DNA from: an uncultured Clostridia bacterium
GTDB taxonomy: Bacteria > Bacillota > Clostridia > TANB77 > CAG-508
Direction: 5' to 3'
Assembly: GCA_934141605.1 (NCBI GenBank)
Contig: CAKPCL010000011.1
Location: 1-34,410 of the forward strand
Length of the DNA: 34,410 bases
The position numbers were made by a program, and so were the translations under genes. Numbering within the stretch: the stretch's first letter is position 1; each line of letters starts with the position of its first letter. The notes beneath the pieces are model-generated. The model saw only the letters and a list, made by a program, of their open reading frames with translations. It was not told the DNA's origin and did no database searches. Below, in pieces: positions 16,825 to 25,173 of this stretch.

Positions 16825-17961
16825 AAATTTTTGCACCTGCTCGCGAAATATTAAGCAGAACTCCCATTTCACATAATAAAATAAATAGTGCTGTTCCTCC
16901 GGTAACTAAAAAATGGTAATGGCATACCTGTTGCAGGCATTGATGAAGTAACAACTGCAACATTTATTATAACTTGTATTGCAACTAGTGCTGTAATTCC
17001 AACAGCAAGTAAACTTCCAAATGCGTCTGGCGCTTTCATTGCTATTAATATTCCTCTCCATATAAAAATGGCAAATAATATTAATACTACTGCACAACCA
17101 ACAAATCCTAATTCCTCAGCTAATATTGAGAAAATAAAATCATTGTGTGGTTCAGGCAAATATAAATATTTTTGTTTACTATCTCCTAGTCCTACTCCAA
17201 ATAATCCTCCAGAGCCTATGGCATACAAACTTTGAATAACTTGCCAGCCATTACCTATTTTATCTTGCCAAGGGTCTAAGAAAGTTATAAATCTTTTTAG
17301 TCTATATGGTTCTTTTGCAATTAAAAACGCTAAACCCGGTATTCCTACTCCAAGTCCAGTAAATAAAAAGTGTTTAAATTTACAGCCAGCCACTATCATC
17401 ATTACACATGCAATTCCTATTATAACTAGAGAAGCACTTAAATGTGGTTCTAGTAACAATAATAATATAACTGGTACTAAATACATCATATGTAATATTA
17501 ATCCTTTTCCATATGATTGCAACTGATTTTTATCTTTTACTAATATTGCCGCATAAAAAACTATCATCAAAAATTTTACTATTTCTGATGGTTGAAAAGA
17601 TAATGTTTCTGTAACAAATATCCATCTCTTTGCTCCATTTAGTTCTTTTCCTAATGGTGAAATTACTGCTGCCAATAATATTATTGAAATCCACCAAGCA
17701 TGTTTATAAAATTTTTGATAAAAACGATAATCTATTTTAGAAATGAAAACCATAGCAATTAAGCCTAAAATCGCAAAAATTAACTGCTTTGAAAAAAAAG
17801 CATAACTATTCCCGATTTTTAGAAAGTGCTGATGGAGAACTAGCAGATAATACCATTACTAGCCCAATTCCTAAAAGTAATAATATAATTATTACTAGCG
17901 TAAAATCTACTGGATTATTTAAGAAACTTGAAAAATTCTTTTCCTTTTTCTTTTTGGCCAT
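16823..17961 (-). CDS. ftsW: FtsW/SEDS peptidoglycan polymerase, two +1 shifts at in-frame CGG
   Basis: FtsW is the SEDS-family glycan polymerase of the division machine, with about ten membrane segments. The standard reading gives three pieces. The first (MAKKKKEKNF... to SALSKN) meets CGG then GAA TAG. The second runs from NSYAFFSKQLIFAI through PSEIVKFLMI, EPHLSASLV and LPEPHNDFIFSILAEELG to LPFFSY, then meets CGG AGG. The third is GTALFILLCEMGVLLNISRAG. Reading CGGG (codon 50) and CGGA (codon 354) as single codons joins all three into 378 residues, a normal length, and restores FFSYGGT, an invariant SEDS motif. The ATG at 17961 follows GGGAGG and starts 26 bases after mraY. SpoVE or RodA paralogy cannot be excluded, but the cluster position favours FtsW. 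Confidence 0.93.
16898..16901 (-). other. CGGA recoding site in ftsW (C-terminal)
   Basis: Minus-strand context AGT TAC CGGA GGA ACA. Four-base reading yields SY-G-GT, where the first glycine of the SYGGT motif is essentially invariant in SEDS proteins. This is the best evidence that CGGN stands for glycine. Confidence 0.9.
17811..17814 (-). other. CGGG recoding site in ftsW (N-terminal)
   Basis: Minus-strand context AAA AAT CGGG AAT AGT. The zero frame ends at TAG two codons later. Four-base reading gives KN-G-NSYAFFSKQL, matching the Y-G-D/N-S-x-x-F-x-x-x-Q pattern of FtsW/SpoVE. Confidence 0.87.
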
Positions 17962-17987
17962 TTTCAATCCTCCCACTATTTAGTATT

Positions 17988-18968
17988 TTATATAGTCTTT
18001 AGTCCTATAAAACATGCAACTAAAGTTATTAAAGAAAACACAATTACAACCTTGTTTTCTTTCCAGCCTGATAATTCAAAATGATGATGTAAAGGTGCCA
18101 TTTTAAATATTCTATTTCCTGTTTTCTTGAAATATGTAACTTGTAATATTACTGATAAAGTTTCTAAGACAGGAATAATTGCTATTAAAAGTAATAATAG
18201 TGGCATTTTTAAATATAGTGCTAAACCTGATATTACTCCTCCAAGCATTAATGATCCAGTATCACCCATAAACACTTTTGCTGGATGTAGATTAAACATT
18301 AAAAATCCTAAAGTTGCTCCTATTACAATACTTCCGAATATTGATACTTCATATATTTGATTTTTCATTCCTATAACTGTTAAGCATGTTATTATAATTG
18401 CAGATACGCTTGATGATAGCCCATCTATTCCATCTGTTAAATTAATTGCATTTGTAGTTGCTAGTATAACTATAATTGCAAGTGGTATATACGCAATTAT
18501 AGGAATATTTACATACATTTTTAATATTGGTATATATGTGTCTGTTCCTATTTTTAATCCTTGTACTAAAAATAGAACATATATAACTGCTATTATTAAT
18601 AGACCTAACATTTTATAACTTGGTTTTAATCCTTCTGTGTTTTTTAAGACTAATTTTTTAAAATCATCTATAAAACCTATCATTCCAAATCCTATTGTTA
18701 TTAATAATAATGGTAATAATTTTTTTCCTAATTCTTCATTTCCGACAGCAGATAAAAAGATATATATACCTGTTACAGCAATTATAATTGCTATTATCAT
18801 TATTATTCCACCCATTGTAGGTGTTCCTTGTTTTTTCAAATGAGATGCTGGTCCATCATCTCTTTCTATTTGCCCTACTTTTAATTTTTTTAATATTGGT
18901 ATTGTTATTAATCCGCAAACTATTGAAATTACAAATGTAATTAGCAATACTTTTATTTCAAAATCCAA
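17988..18968 (-). CDS. mraY: Phospho-N-acetylmuramoyl-pentapeptide transferase MraY
   Basis: MraY makes lipid I from UDP-MurNAc-pentapeptide and undecaprenyl phosphate in the membrane. About ten helices are visible, together with the family motifs GTPTMGG, NAINLTDGIDGLSS, MGDTGSLMLGG and APLHHHFELSGW. Length is 326-329 residues, usual for the family. Both candidate starts are TTG; the one at 18977 almost touches the ribosome site AGAAAGG, whereas the one at 18968 lies nine bases after it and gives MDFEIKVLL, so the latter is preferred. It follows murE directly, with no murF between, and precedes ftsW, with no murD between. Confidence 0.94.
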   Translation of the reverse strand: MDFEIKVLLITFVISIVCGLITIPILKKLKVGQIERDDGPASHLKKQGTPTMGGIIMIIAIIIAVTGIYIFLSAVGNEELGKKLLPLLLITIGFGMIGFIDDFKKLVLKNTEGLKPSYKMLGLLIIAVIYVLFLVQGLKIGTDTYIPILKMYVNIPIIAYIPLAIIVILATTNAINLTDGIDGLSSSVSAIIITCLTVIGMKNQIYEVSIFGSIVIGATLGFLMFNLHPAKVFMGDTGSLMLGGVISGLALYLKMPLLLLLIAIIPVLETLSVILQVTYFKKTGNRIFKMAPLHHHFELSGWKENKVVIVFSLITLVACFIGLKTI

Positions 18969-19019
18969 ATTTATCAAACCTTTCTAATATCCATCTTTTG
19001 TTTCTAAAATTTTTAAATT

Positions 19020-20492
19020 TTAAACCATTTTACTTATAATATCTTTAACTATAATTCTTTCGTCAAAAGGATATTTTACTCCATTTATTTCTTGGTATGG
19101 TTCATGTCCTTTTCCTGCTAAAATTATAATATCTCTTTTATTTGCCATTTTAATAGCATGTTCAATTGCTTCAATTCTATCTACTACAACTTCATATTTT
19201 CCTTTTGTTTTCTTTATTCCTTCTTCAATTTGGTCAACAATTTTTTGTGGGTCTTCTGTTCTAGGATTGTCTGATGTTATTATTGTATAGTCTGCAATTT
19301 TGCCTGATATTTCTCCCATTATTGGTCTTTTTCCAGAGTCTCTATCTCCTCCACAACCAAATACAGAAATAACTCTACCTCTAGTATAGCTTTTTGCAGC
19401 TTGTAATATATTTTGTAAGCTTTCTGGTGAATGAGCATAATCTACCATTATAGTTAAATCTAGTTTATTATCTACTAATTCTGATCTTCCTGGAACTCTA
19501 ACTTCTTCTAATGCTTGTTTAATTGTTTCTGCGTCAATTCCAAATTTTTGTGCTACACAAATAGCAGCTAGAGAATTATAAACACTAAATCTTCCTGGTA
19601 TTCCTGTTTTTACTCTTTCATTTTTGTCTGTTATTTTTACTCTAAAGTCAACATATGAATTTGTAATTGTTATATCTTTTGCTAAAACATTTGCAAAATT
19701 ATCAATTCCATATGTTACAATATTGCTTTCTGGAAATAATTTTGGAATTTTTGCTGCATGTAAATCATCTGCATTAACTATTCCTGTTTTACACATTTCA
19801 AATAACTTTAATTTTGAATTAAAGTAATCTTGCATGTCTGGGTGTTCTTTTTCACTTATATGATCTTCTGAAAAGTTTGTAAATAAAACTATATCAAATT
19901 GACACCCCGCAACTCTATGTAGTTTTAAACTTTGTGACGAAACTTCCATTACACAAACTTCTACACCTTCATCTACCATTTGTCTAAATATTTGTTGTAA
20001 CTCTAAACTTTCTGGTGTTGTTCTATCACTGTCTTTTAATTTTTTATCATTTATATATGTTGCAATTGTTCCTATTAATCCAACCTTTTTTCCTGCTTTT
20101 TCTAATATTTCTTTTATCATAAAAGTTGTTGTTGTTTTTCCTTTTGTTCCAGTTACCCCTATTAATTTTAATTGTGCTGATGGATTTCCGTAAAAATTTG
20201 ACGAACAAATTGCTAATGTTTCTCTTGTGTCTTTAACTACTAAAATTGTTACATCTTCTGGTATTTTTATTGTTTTTAAATCACAGCCTTCTTGTAGCAT
20301 TACACATTTTGCTCCGTTTTCAATTGCATTTTCCACAAATTGATGTCCATCTGTTGAAAATCCTTTTATTGCAACAAACATGTATCCTTGTTTAACTTCT
20401 TTTGAATTTTTTTCAATTCCTGTAATCTCTATGTCTAGATTTCCTTTTGCTTTAATCCCTTCTAATCCTATTAATATTTTTTTTAATTCCAT
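19020..20492 (-). CDS. murE: UDP-MurNAc-tripeptide synthetase MurE (meso-DAP type)
   Basis: A 490-residue cytoplasmic Mur ligase that adds the third amino acid of the stem peptide. The ATP loop GVTGTKGKTTT is at about 113-123, the central-domain VMEVSSQSLKLHRV near 180, and the C-terminal domain has VDYAHSPESL and FGCGGDRDSGKR. The substrate motif DNPR (TSDNPRTEDP, near 405) is the one typical of meso-diaminopimelate-adding enzymes rather than lysine-adding ones. The ATG follows GGGAAGA. It lies about 180 bases after the PBP gene, the largest gap within this part of the cluster, which contains an imperfect hairpin (about 20521-20545). Confidence 0.95.
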   Translation of the reverse strand: MELKKILIGLEGIKAKGNLDIEITGIEKNSKEVKQGYMFVAIKGFSTDGHQFVENAIENGAKCVMLQEGCDLKTIKIPEDVTILVVKDTRETLAICSSNFYGNPSAQLKLIGVTGTKGKTTTTFMIKEILEKAGKKVGLIGTIATYINDKKLKDSDRTTPESLELQQIFRQMVDEGVEVCVMEVSSQSLKLHRVAGCQFDIVLFTNFSEDHISEKEHPDMQDYFNSKLKLFEMCKTGIVNADDLHAAKIPKLFPESNIVTYGIDNFANVLAKDITITNSYVDFRVKITDKNERVKTGIPGRFSVYNSLAAICVAQKFGIDAETIKQALEEVRVPGRSELVDNKLDLTIMVDYAHSPESLQNILQAAKSYTRGRVISVFGCGGDRDSGKRPIMGEISGKIADYTIITSDNPRTEDPQKIVDQIEEGIKKTKGKYEVVVDRIEAIEHAIKMANKRDIIILAGKGHEPYQEINGVKYPFDERIIVKDIISKMV

Positions 20493-20675
20493 TTAGAATC
20501 TTCCCTTCAATTTAACATGTGTTAGAATCAAATTTTTGGTTCTAATTTTTTACATTATATAACTAATTTTATTTTTTGTATAGAGTTTTTCGAACTTTTA
20601 TGCAATTTTATAACTATTTGTTTCTATTTAAATTTATTATAAAATTGCCTTTCTATTACTTAATTTTTGTCAATT

Positions 20676-22685
20676 TTAAATATTGTCAAAATATATGGAA
20701 CTTATAAATACTTTACTGCCTTTGTTAACTATAACTCCTTCTCTTGGTGATTGTTCTTTAACAATTGTACTTTCTTTGTCTAGTTCTTCTGAAAAATTTT
20801 GAATATAAATTTCTAGTCCAGCTTCTTTTATTATTTTTTCCGCTTCTTTAATATTCTTTCCTTCAACATTAGGTACATTAACTTGTTCAATTTGTTCAAT
20901 TTCATTTTGATTTCCTTGTGATACTTCAAGATATGGCAAAATTTCGCTAAATACTTGACCTCCCACTGGTGCAGCAACACCACCTCCTTGGTGTCCACCC
21001 TCTCCAGTAGGATTATATAAAGTAACAAGTAAAACAACTTGTGGGTCTTCTATTGGAGCAACTCCTAAAAAAGAAGTTACATATTTATTTGTGTTAACTC
21101 CATCTTCAGAAGTCCCTGTTTTTCCACCAATTCTATATCCTGCAACTTTAGCATTTTTTCCAGTCCCTTCTGAAACAACAGATTCCATCATACTCAAAAC
21201 CTTTTCTGATGTTTCTTTTGATATTGTTTTAGATTTTATTTTTGTTTCAATTTCTGTTTTCTCACCTGTTTCACTATCAATAATTGCTTTTACAATTCTA
21301 GGTTGAACCAGATTACCACCATTTGCAATTGATGAAACAGCTGTTACTAATTGTATTGGTGTAATTTCAAATCTTTGCCCAAAGCTAACTGTTGCAAGTT
21401 CAACTGGTCCCATTTTGTTTTCAGCCAAAAATATACTTCCTGCCTCACCCGGTAAATCAATTCCCGTTTTTTCTAATAATCCGAATTTTTGTAAATAACT
21501 ATAATATGTGTGTACTCCCATTTTTTGTCCCAATCCTATAAAAATAGGGTTACATGAATTCATAAGAGCCAATCTCAAGCTTTCCGGACCGTGTGGCCTA
21601 TAATACCTCCAACATTTTATTCTTACACCAGCAACTTCAATACCACCTGTACAACAAAATTGTCCTTGTTGGTCTATATCTGTAACCAATTTTTCTTCTA
21701 GTGCTGCTGATGCTGTAATCGTTTTAAAAGTTGAGCCTGGTTCATATGTGTCTGTTATTGCCCTATTTCTCCAAACAGCTTGTAAACTCTTTGTTTTTTC
21801 AGCTTGTTCTGCCGTGTCCCAAATTCCTTTTAATTCATCTGTATATGCAGCATATGGGTCATTTAAGTTGTAATCTGGATATGTTGCCATTGCTAAAATA
21901 TCACCATTTTTAGGGTTCATAACTACTATATTTCCACCGTCTGTACATTTGTTATCAATACATGCTTCTTTTAAATATTTTTCTACAATTGATTGTATAT
22001 TTAAGTCAATTGTAAGTACTAAATCATCTCCGTCAATTGCAGATACATATGTTTCTCCTTCTTCACCAATCTCCCCACCTTTAGCATCTGTATGTCTTTT
22101 AATTGCTCCTTTAGTTCCTGAAAGAGTCTCGTCATATTTAGCTTCAATTCCGTCTAATCCTTGATTATCACTTCCGCAAAATCCAATTATTTGAGAGGCC
22201 AAATTATTATTAGGGTAGTATCTTTTTGTATCTTCATCAATGTTTATTCCTGTTGTGATATTTTCTTCTTGTAACCAAATTCTTAATTCATCTGCTTTTT
22301 CTTTACTTACTTTTTTTGCAATTGTTTCAATCGAACTTCTTTTTGAAACCTTTTTTAGTGTTTTTTCATAGTCTAATTCAAAAATTTCTGAAAGTTTTTT
22401 TGCTACTTTTTCTTTTTGGCCTTTATCTATATTTACTGGATTAACTGTTACTGTCTCTACTGTACTGCTTTGTGCTAAAACTTGCCCTGTTGCATCATAT
22501 ATTGTTCCTCTTTTTGGGTTTATTGCTCTATCCAATGTTTGCTGTTCATATGCCATTTGGTATAAGTTTTTTCCATTTATTAGCTGAATATATCCCAGTC
22601 TACCTATTAGTATTGTTATTATCAAAAATATTATAAACAGCATTATTCTCATTCGTTTTTTGGTTGATATATTTATTTTTACCAT
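20676..22685 (-). CDS. Class B penicillin-binding protein with PASTA domain (PbpB/SpoVD/FtsI type)
   Basis: A transpeptidase of 669 residues that crosslinks septal peptidoglycan. One N-terminal membrane anchor (about 11-33), a PBP dimerisation domain (about 55-210), then the transpeptidase with Ser318-TFK321 in YEPGSTFK, S377-C-N379, and KTG near 521 (GGKTGTSE). A single PASTA domain (about 600-665, VPNVEGKNIKEAEKIIKEAGL) ends the protein, as in SpoVD and PbpB. The ATG at 22685 is preceded by AGAGGTG, which lies in the 3' arm of a 12-bp hairpin. Its position after the FtsL-like gene supports a role in division; a sporulation-specific role cannot be excluded. Confidence 0.92.
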   Translation of the reverse strand: MVKINISTKKRMRIMLFIIFLIITILIGRLGYIQLINGKNLYQMAYEQQTLDRAINPKRGTIYDATGQVLAQSSTVETVTVNPVNIDKGQKEKVAKKLSEIFELDYEKTLKKVSKRSSIETIAKKVSKEKADELRIWLQEENITTGINIDEDTKRYYPNNNLASQIIGFCGSDNQGLDGIEAKYDETLSGTKGAIKRHTDAKGGEIGEEGETYVSAIDGDDLVLTIDLNIQSIVEKYLKEACIDNKCTDGGNIVVMNPKNGDILAMATYPDYNLNDPYAAYTDELKGIWDTAEQAEKTKSLQAVWRNRAITDTYEPGSTFKTITASAALEEKLVTDIDQQGQFCCTGGIEVAGVRIKCWRYYRPHGPESLRLALMNSCNPIFIGLGQKMGVHTYYSYLQKFGLLEKTGIDLPGEAGSIFLAENKMGPVELATVSFGQRFEITPIQLVTAVSSIANGGNLVQPRIVKAIIDSETGEKTEIETKIKSKTISKETSEKVLSMMESVVSEGTGKNAKVAGYRIGGKTGTSEDGVNTNKYVTSFLGVAPIEDPQVVLLVTLYNPTGEGGHQGGGVAAPVGGQVFSEILPYLEVSQGNQNEIEQIEQVNVPNVEGKNIKEAEKIIKEAGLEIYIQNFSEELDKESTIVKEQSPREGVIVNKGSKVFISSIYFDNI

Positions 22686-22719
22686 AAAAAAGCACCTCTA
22701 ATAATATTTATTAGAAGTG
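22686..22719 (-). promoter_or_regulatory. Hairpin burying the PBP ribosome site, with terminator-like T run
   Basis: In the minus-strand RNA, CACUUCUAAUAA (22719-22708) pairs over all 12 bases, one as G-U, with UUAUUAGAGGUG (22704-22693). The 3' arm contains the ribosome site AGAGGUG of the PBP gene and is followed by C-T6 and then its ATG. The same structure is therefore both an intrinsic-terminator shape and a ribosome-site lock between ftsL and the PBP gene. Confidence 0.65.
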
Positions 22720-22744
22720 TATAAATTTATTCTTATAATTGTGC

Positions 22745-23242
22745 TTAGAAATTAAAAATTTTATTAAGTAATGTTTCCCACCAATTTTTTTCTTGTTCTA
22801 TTTCTACTTTTTCTGAAGCTGTTTCTACATAATCTTTCTTTGGAAGAGTAACATATACAGTTTGCTTATTACTTAATTTTTGCATTCCTAATTCTTCTTT
22901 TGCAACTTTTTCAACATTTTTTAAATTCAAGCTGTTTTCTATTCCAACTTTTAATTGTTCATTTTCTTTTTGAAGAGTAGCAAGTTGTTTTTTCTGGTCT
23001 TGAATTTGGTCAAATTTTTTATCTATTTGAGAGTTTCTACAACTTATAGTCAGCAATATCAAAAACAATCCTATAACAGTAACAGTCATTTTCATTTGCT
23101 TATTTCTTTGTTCTTTAGACAATTTAACTTGTTGTTTTGGTTGTTTTTCTACAATTCTTAATTGACTTTTTTTGTTCTTTTTTTCGTAATTAGGGTCAAT
23201 CTTTCTTGGGCTTGTTCCATATTGATATTTCGACTGTGCCAT
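22745..23242 (-). CDS. ftsL: FtsL-like bitopic division protein
   Basis: A 165-residue protein with a basic cytoplasmic N-terminus (about 1-50), one membrane helix (about 52-68, MTVTVIGLFLILLTI) and an extracellular leucine/glutamine-rich coiled coil (about 72-125) ending in VAKEELGMQKL, the pattern of FtsL/DivIC. FtsL forms a complex with DivIB and DivIC that activates the FtsW-PBP pair. Identity rests on topology and on its place between rsmH and the PBP gene, since FtsL sequences diverge strongly. Start ATG after AGAGGTG. No ftsQ/divIB gene is in the window. Confidence 0.8.
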   Translation of the reverse strand: MAQSKYQYGTSPRKIDPNYEKKNKKSQLRIVEKQPKQQVKLSKEQRNKQMKMTVTVIGLFLILLTISCRNSQIDKKFDQIQDQKKQLATLQKENEQLKVGIENSLNLKNVEKVAKEELGMQKLSNKQTVYVTLPKKDYVETASEKVEIEQEKNWWETLLNKIFNF

Positions 23243-23270
23243 AAGTTATTTCACCTCTCTTTCTTTTATT

Positions 23271-24200
23271 CTATATTTTTTCAAAAACTCTAAGCTTCGC
23301 ACTTTTGCTTCTAGAATTTTCTTCTTGTTCTTCTTTGCTTGCAATTATCGGTTTTTTTGTAATTATATTTCCAAGTGTTTTTGCGCCACATACACAATAT
23401 GGTAAATCACTTGGGCATGTACATTTTCCTTTTGCATCTAGCATTGCATTTTTTACTGCTCTATCTTCTAAAGAATGAAATGTTATTACACATAACCTTC
23501 CTTTAGGATTTAAGCAATCTATGCAGTCTTTAATTGTATTGTATAATGGTTTAATTTCATTATTAACTTCAATTCTAATTGCTTGAAATGTTCTTTTTGC
23601 TGGATGTCCATCATTTTGTTTTGATTTAGGAATTGATTTTTCTATAATTTCCACCAATTGCTTAGTTGTGTGTATTTCATTTGTTTTTCTATATTCACAA
23701 ATATTTCTTGCAATTTGTCTAGAGTACCTTTCTTCTCCATATTCATAAATTATTTTAGCTAATTCTTCTTCAGTGTAGTTATTAATTACTTTTTTTGCTG
23801 TTAAATCTTGCGATTTATCCATTCTCATATCTAGTTCATTTTCGCCTAAGTAACTAAATCCTCTGTTTCTTTCATCTAATTGGTATGAAGATACTCCTAG
23901 GTCTAGCAAAATTCCATCTACTTTTTCTATTCCTATCTCTTCCAAAATTTGCTTCATGTTATCATGATTATCTTTTATGAATTTTACATTTTGAAATTCT
24001 GATAAGTTTTCTTTAGCTGCTTTGAGTGCTTCTTCATCTCTATCTATTCCTATTAGCAATCCTTCTTTTGATAATTTTTTTAATATTTCCTTACTATGTC
24101 CTGCTCCACCAAGAGTGCCATCTACATATATGCCATCTGTTTTAATATCTAGACCTTTTATACATTCTTCTAGCATTACAGGTTTATGTTTAAATTCCAA
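23271..24200 (-). CDS. rsmH: 16S rRNA (cytosine(1402)-N4)-methyltransferase RsmH
   Basis: RsmH (formerly MraW) methylates C1402 in the decoding centre of 16S rRNA using S-adenosylmethionine. The protein is full length, 309 residues. Family signatures are HKPVMLEECI at the N-terminus, the SAM loop DGTLGGAGHS (about 28-37), LDLGVSSYQLDERNRGFSY (about 98-116), FHSLEDRAVK (about 243-252), and a C-terminal SRSAKLRV-type end. The start is TTG at 24200, after AGAGGTG. An unusual 308-base leader with a hairpin separates it from mraZ. Because its target lies in the ribosomal decoding centre, it is of passing interest given the recoding seen here, though the gene itself looks ordinary. Confidence 0.95.
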   Translation of the reverse strand: MEFKHKPVMLEECIKGLDIKTDGIYVDGTLGGAGHSKEILKKLSKEGLLIGIDRDEEALKAAKENLSEFQNVKFIKDNHDNMKQILEEIGIEKVDGILLDLGVSSYQLDERNRGFSYLGENELDMRMDKSQDLTAKKVINNYTEEELAKIIYEYGEERYSRQIARNICEYRKTNEIHTTKQLVEIIEKSIPKSKQNDGHPAKRTFQAIRIEVNNEIKPLYNTIKDCIDCLNPKGRLCVITFHSLEDRAVKNAMLDAKGKCTCPSDLPYCVCGAKTLGNIITKKPIIASKEEQEENSRSKSAKLRVFEKI

Positions 24201-24235
24201 TCTTCCACCTCTTAAAAGCTTTTTATGTTTTTTAC

Positions 24236-24262
24236 AAAAAACAGCTGGTAAACTACCAGCTG
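24236..24262 (-). terminator. Terminator-like hairpin in front of rsmH
   Basis: A perfect 9-bp stem CAGCTGGTA/TACCAGCTG (24242-24250 and 24254-24262) with a three-base loop, followed on the minus strand by T6. It lies 42 bases before the rsmH start, between mraZ and rsmH, so it would act as an attenuator unless rsmH has its own promoter downstream. Confidence 0.7.
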
Positions 24263-24289
24263 CTTAATTTTATGTTTTTCCTTTGGTAT

Positions 24290-24490
24290 TTTAAATCGTT
24301 TGTATTTTTTACTTTGGTCTTTTGATATTCCTTTGTAGTTTAATCTTTTGTAACTTTTTCTTTGGTAATTAATCTTTGGTAATTTAGTCTTTTGTACTTT
24401 TGTCTTTAGTTTTTTATCTTTTGTACTTTTGTCTTTGGTTTGTTTTTTCTTTTGTATTTTTTTCTTATGTGTTTTAGTCTTTGGTATCTT
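24290..24490 (-). repeat. Degenerate A-rich tandem repeat between mraZ and rsmH
   Basis: On the minus strand, short units of the form TAC(C/A)AAAGA with A-rich spacers recur at 10-15 base intervals over about 200 bases. The best-preserved part is a 20-base exact direct repeat at 24388-24407 and 24417-24436 (period 29). Guanines and cytosines are scarce and there is no open frame of note. This fills most of the only gap over 300 bases in the window. Confidence 0.65.
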
Positions 24491-24508
24491 TATATAAACT
24501 TTTGCAAG

Positions 24509-24934
24509 TTATATACCAAGCATAGTCATATTTTCAGCAATTTCATCTGCTGATATGTTTTCATCACATTTTTCCCAATTTTCTTTATTCCATATTTCTA
24601 ATCTAGTACCTACTCCAATTATTACTGCTTCTTTTTCTAGTTGTGCTGCTTCTCTTAAATTGTTTGGTATTAAAAATCTACCTTGTTTATCAATTTCACA
24701 CTCAGTTGCTCCTGATAAGAAAAATCTAACAAAGTTTCTTGCATTTTTGTCTGATAGTGGAAGTGATTTTAATTTTGTTTCGAAGTTCAACCATTCTTCT
24801 TGTGAAAACGCAAATAAGCACCCGTCTAACCCTTTGGTTATAACGAACTTTTCTCCAATGTCTTGTCTTAATTTAGCTGGCATTATTAATCTGCCTTTAG
24901 CATCTAGAGAATGCTCATATTCACCCATTAGCAA
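24509..24934 (-). CDS. mraZ: MraZ, transcriptional regulator of the dcw cluster
   Basis: A 141-residue AbrB-like DNA-binding protein with two similar halves: GEYEHSLDAKGRLIMPAKLR near the N-terminus and a second DKQGRFLIPNNLR near 81-93. MraZ represses the mra operon by binding short direct repeats at its promoter. The TTG at 24934 lies seven bases after AGAGGTG and gives MLMGEYEHS, matching the MFMGEY start of Bacillus; the ATG two codons on is less well spaced. Three 10-bp-spaced GTGG repeats lie just upstream, so self-regulation is visible in the sequence. It is the first gene of the cluster and diverges from the XRE regulator. Confidence 0.95.
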   Translation of the reverse strand: MLMGEYEHSLDAKGRLIMPAKLRQDIGEKFVITKGLDGCLFAFSQEEWLNFETKLKSLPLSDKNARNFVRFFLSGATECEIDKQGRFLIPNNLREAAQLEKEAVIIGVGTRLEIWNKENWEKCDENISADEIAENMTMLGI

Positions 24935-24960
24935 TGGTCTTCACCTCTTTTCATTTTTTC

Positions 24961-25024
24961 TACCACTTTGTACCACTTTTCTCCACTTCATGTAAATTGT
25001 AATATAACTTTTTTAATTTTGCAA
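24961..25024 (-). promoter_or_regulatory. mraZ promoter with three-repeat MraZ operator
   Basis: Minus strand TTGCAA (25024-25019), 17 bases, TACAAT (25001-24996). Directly downstream, AAGTGG occurs three times in direct orientation with 10-base spacing (GTGG complements at 24963-24966, 24973-24976 and 24983-24986). This is the arrangement of known MraZ boxes, placed over the start of transcription where a bound octamer would block polymerase. Confidence 0.82.
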
Positions 25025-25173
25025 TAGTTTTTAGTAATTTTTTTAATTTTTTTTATTATTTTTTGTAATGTAATACTAATAATAGTACTAATTATTTTTT
25101 TCATACTGTTAATTCATGTTGTTTTTTTGTTTTCATTGTTATACTTTTTTAAATAAGATATTAGGAGGTTCAT

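Noticed and set aside
16603..16872. An 89-residue minus-strand frame spanning the ftsW-murG junction
   Set aside because: It is the end of ftsW read out of frame, the hairpin repeat, and the true N-terminus of murG joined by chance; the murG start at 16761 has the ribosome site.
20500..20675. Hairpin at about 20521-20545 as terminator between the PBP gene and murE
   Set aside because: The T run lies on the plus-strand side, whereas both genes are transcribed on the minus strand; the stem has a mismatch. It may have no role.
24290..24490. CRISPR array
   Set aside because: The repeats are short, degenerate, unevenly spaced and lack constant-length spacers; no cas gene is near.
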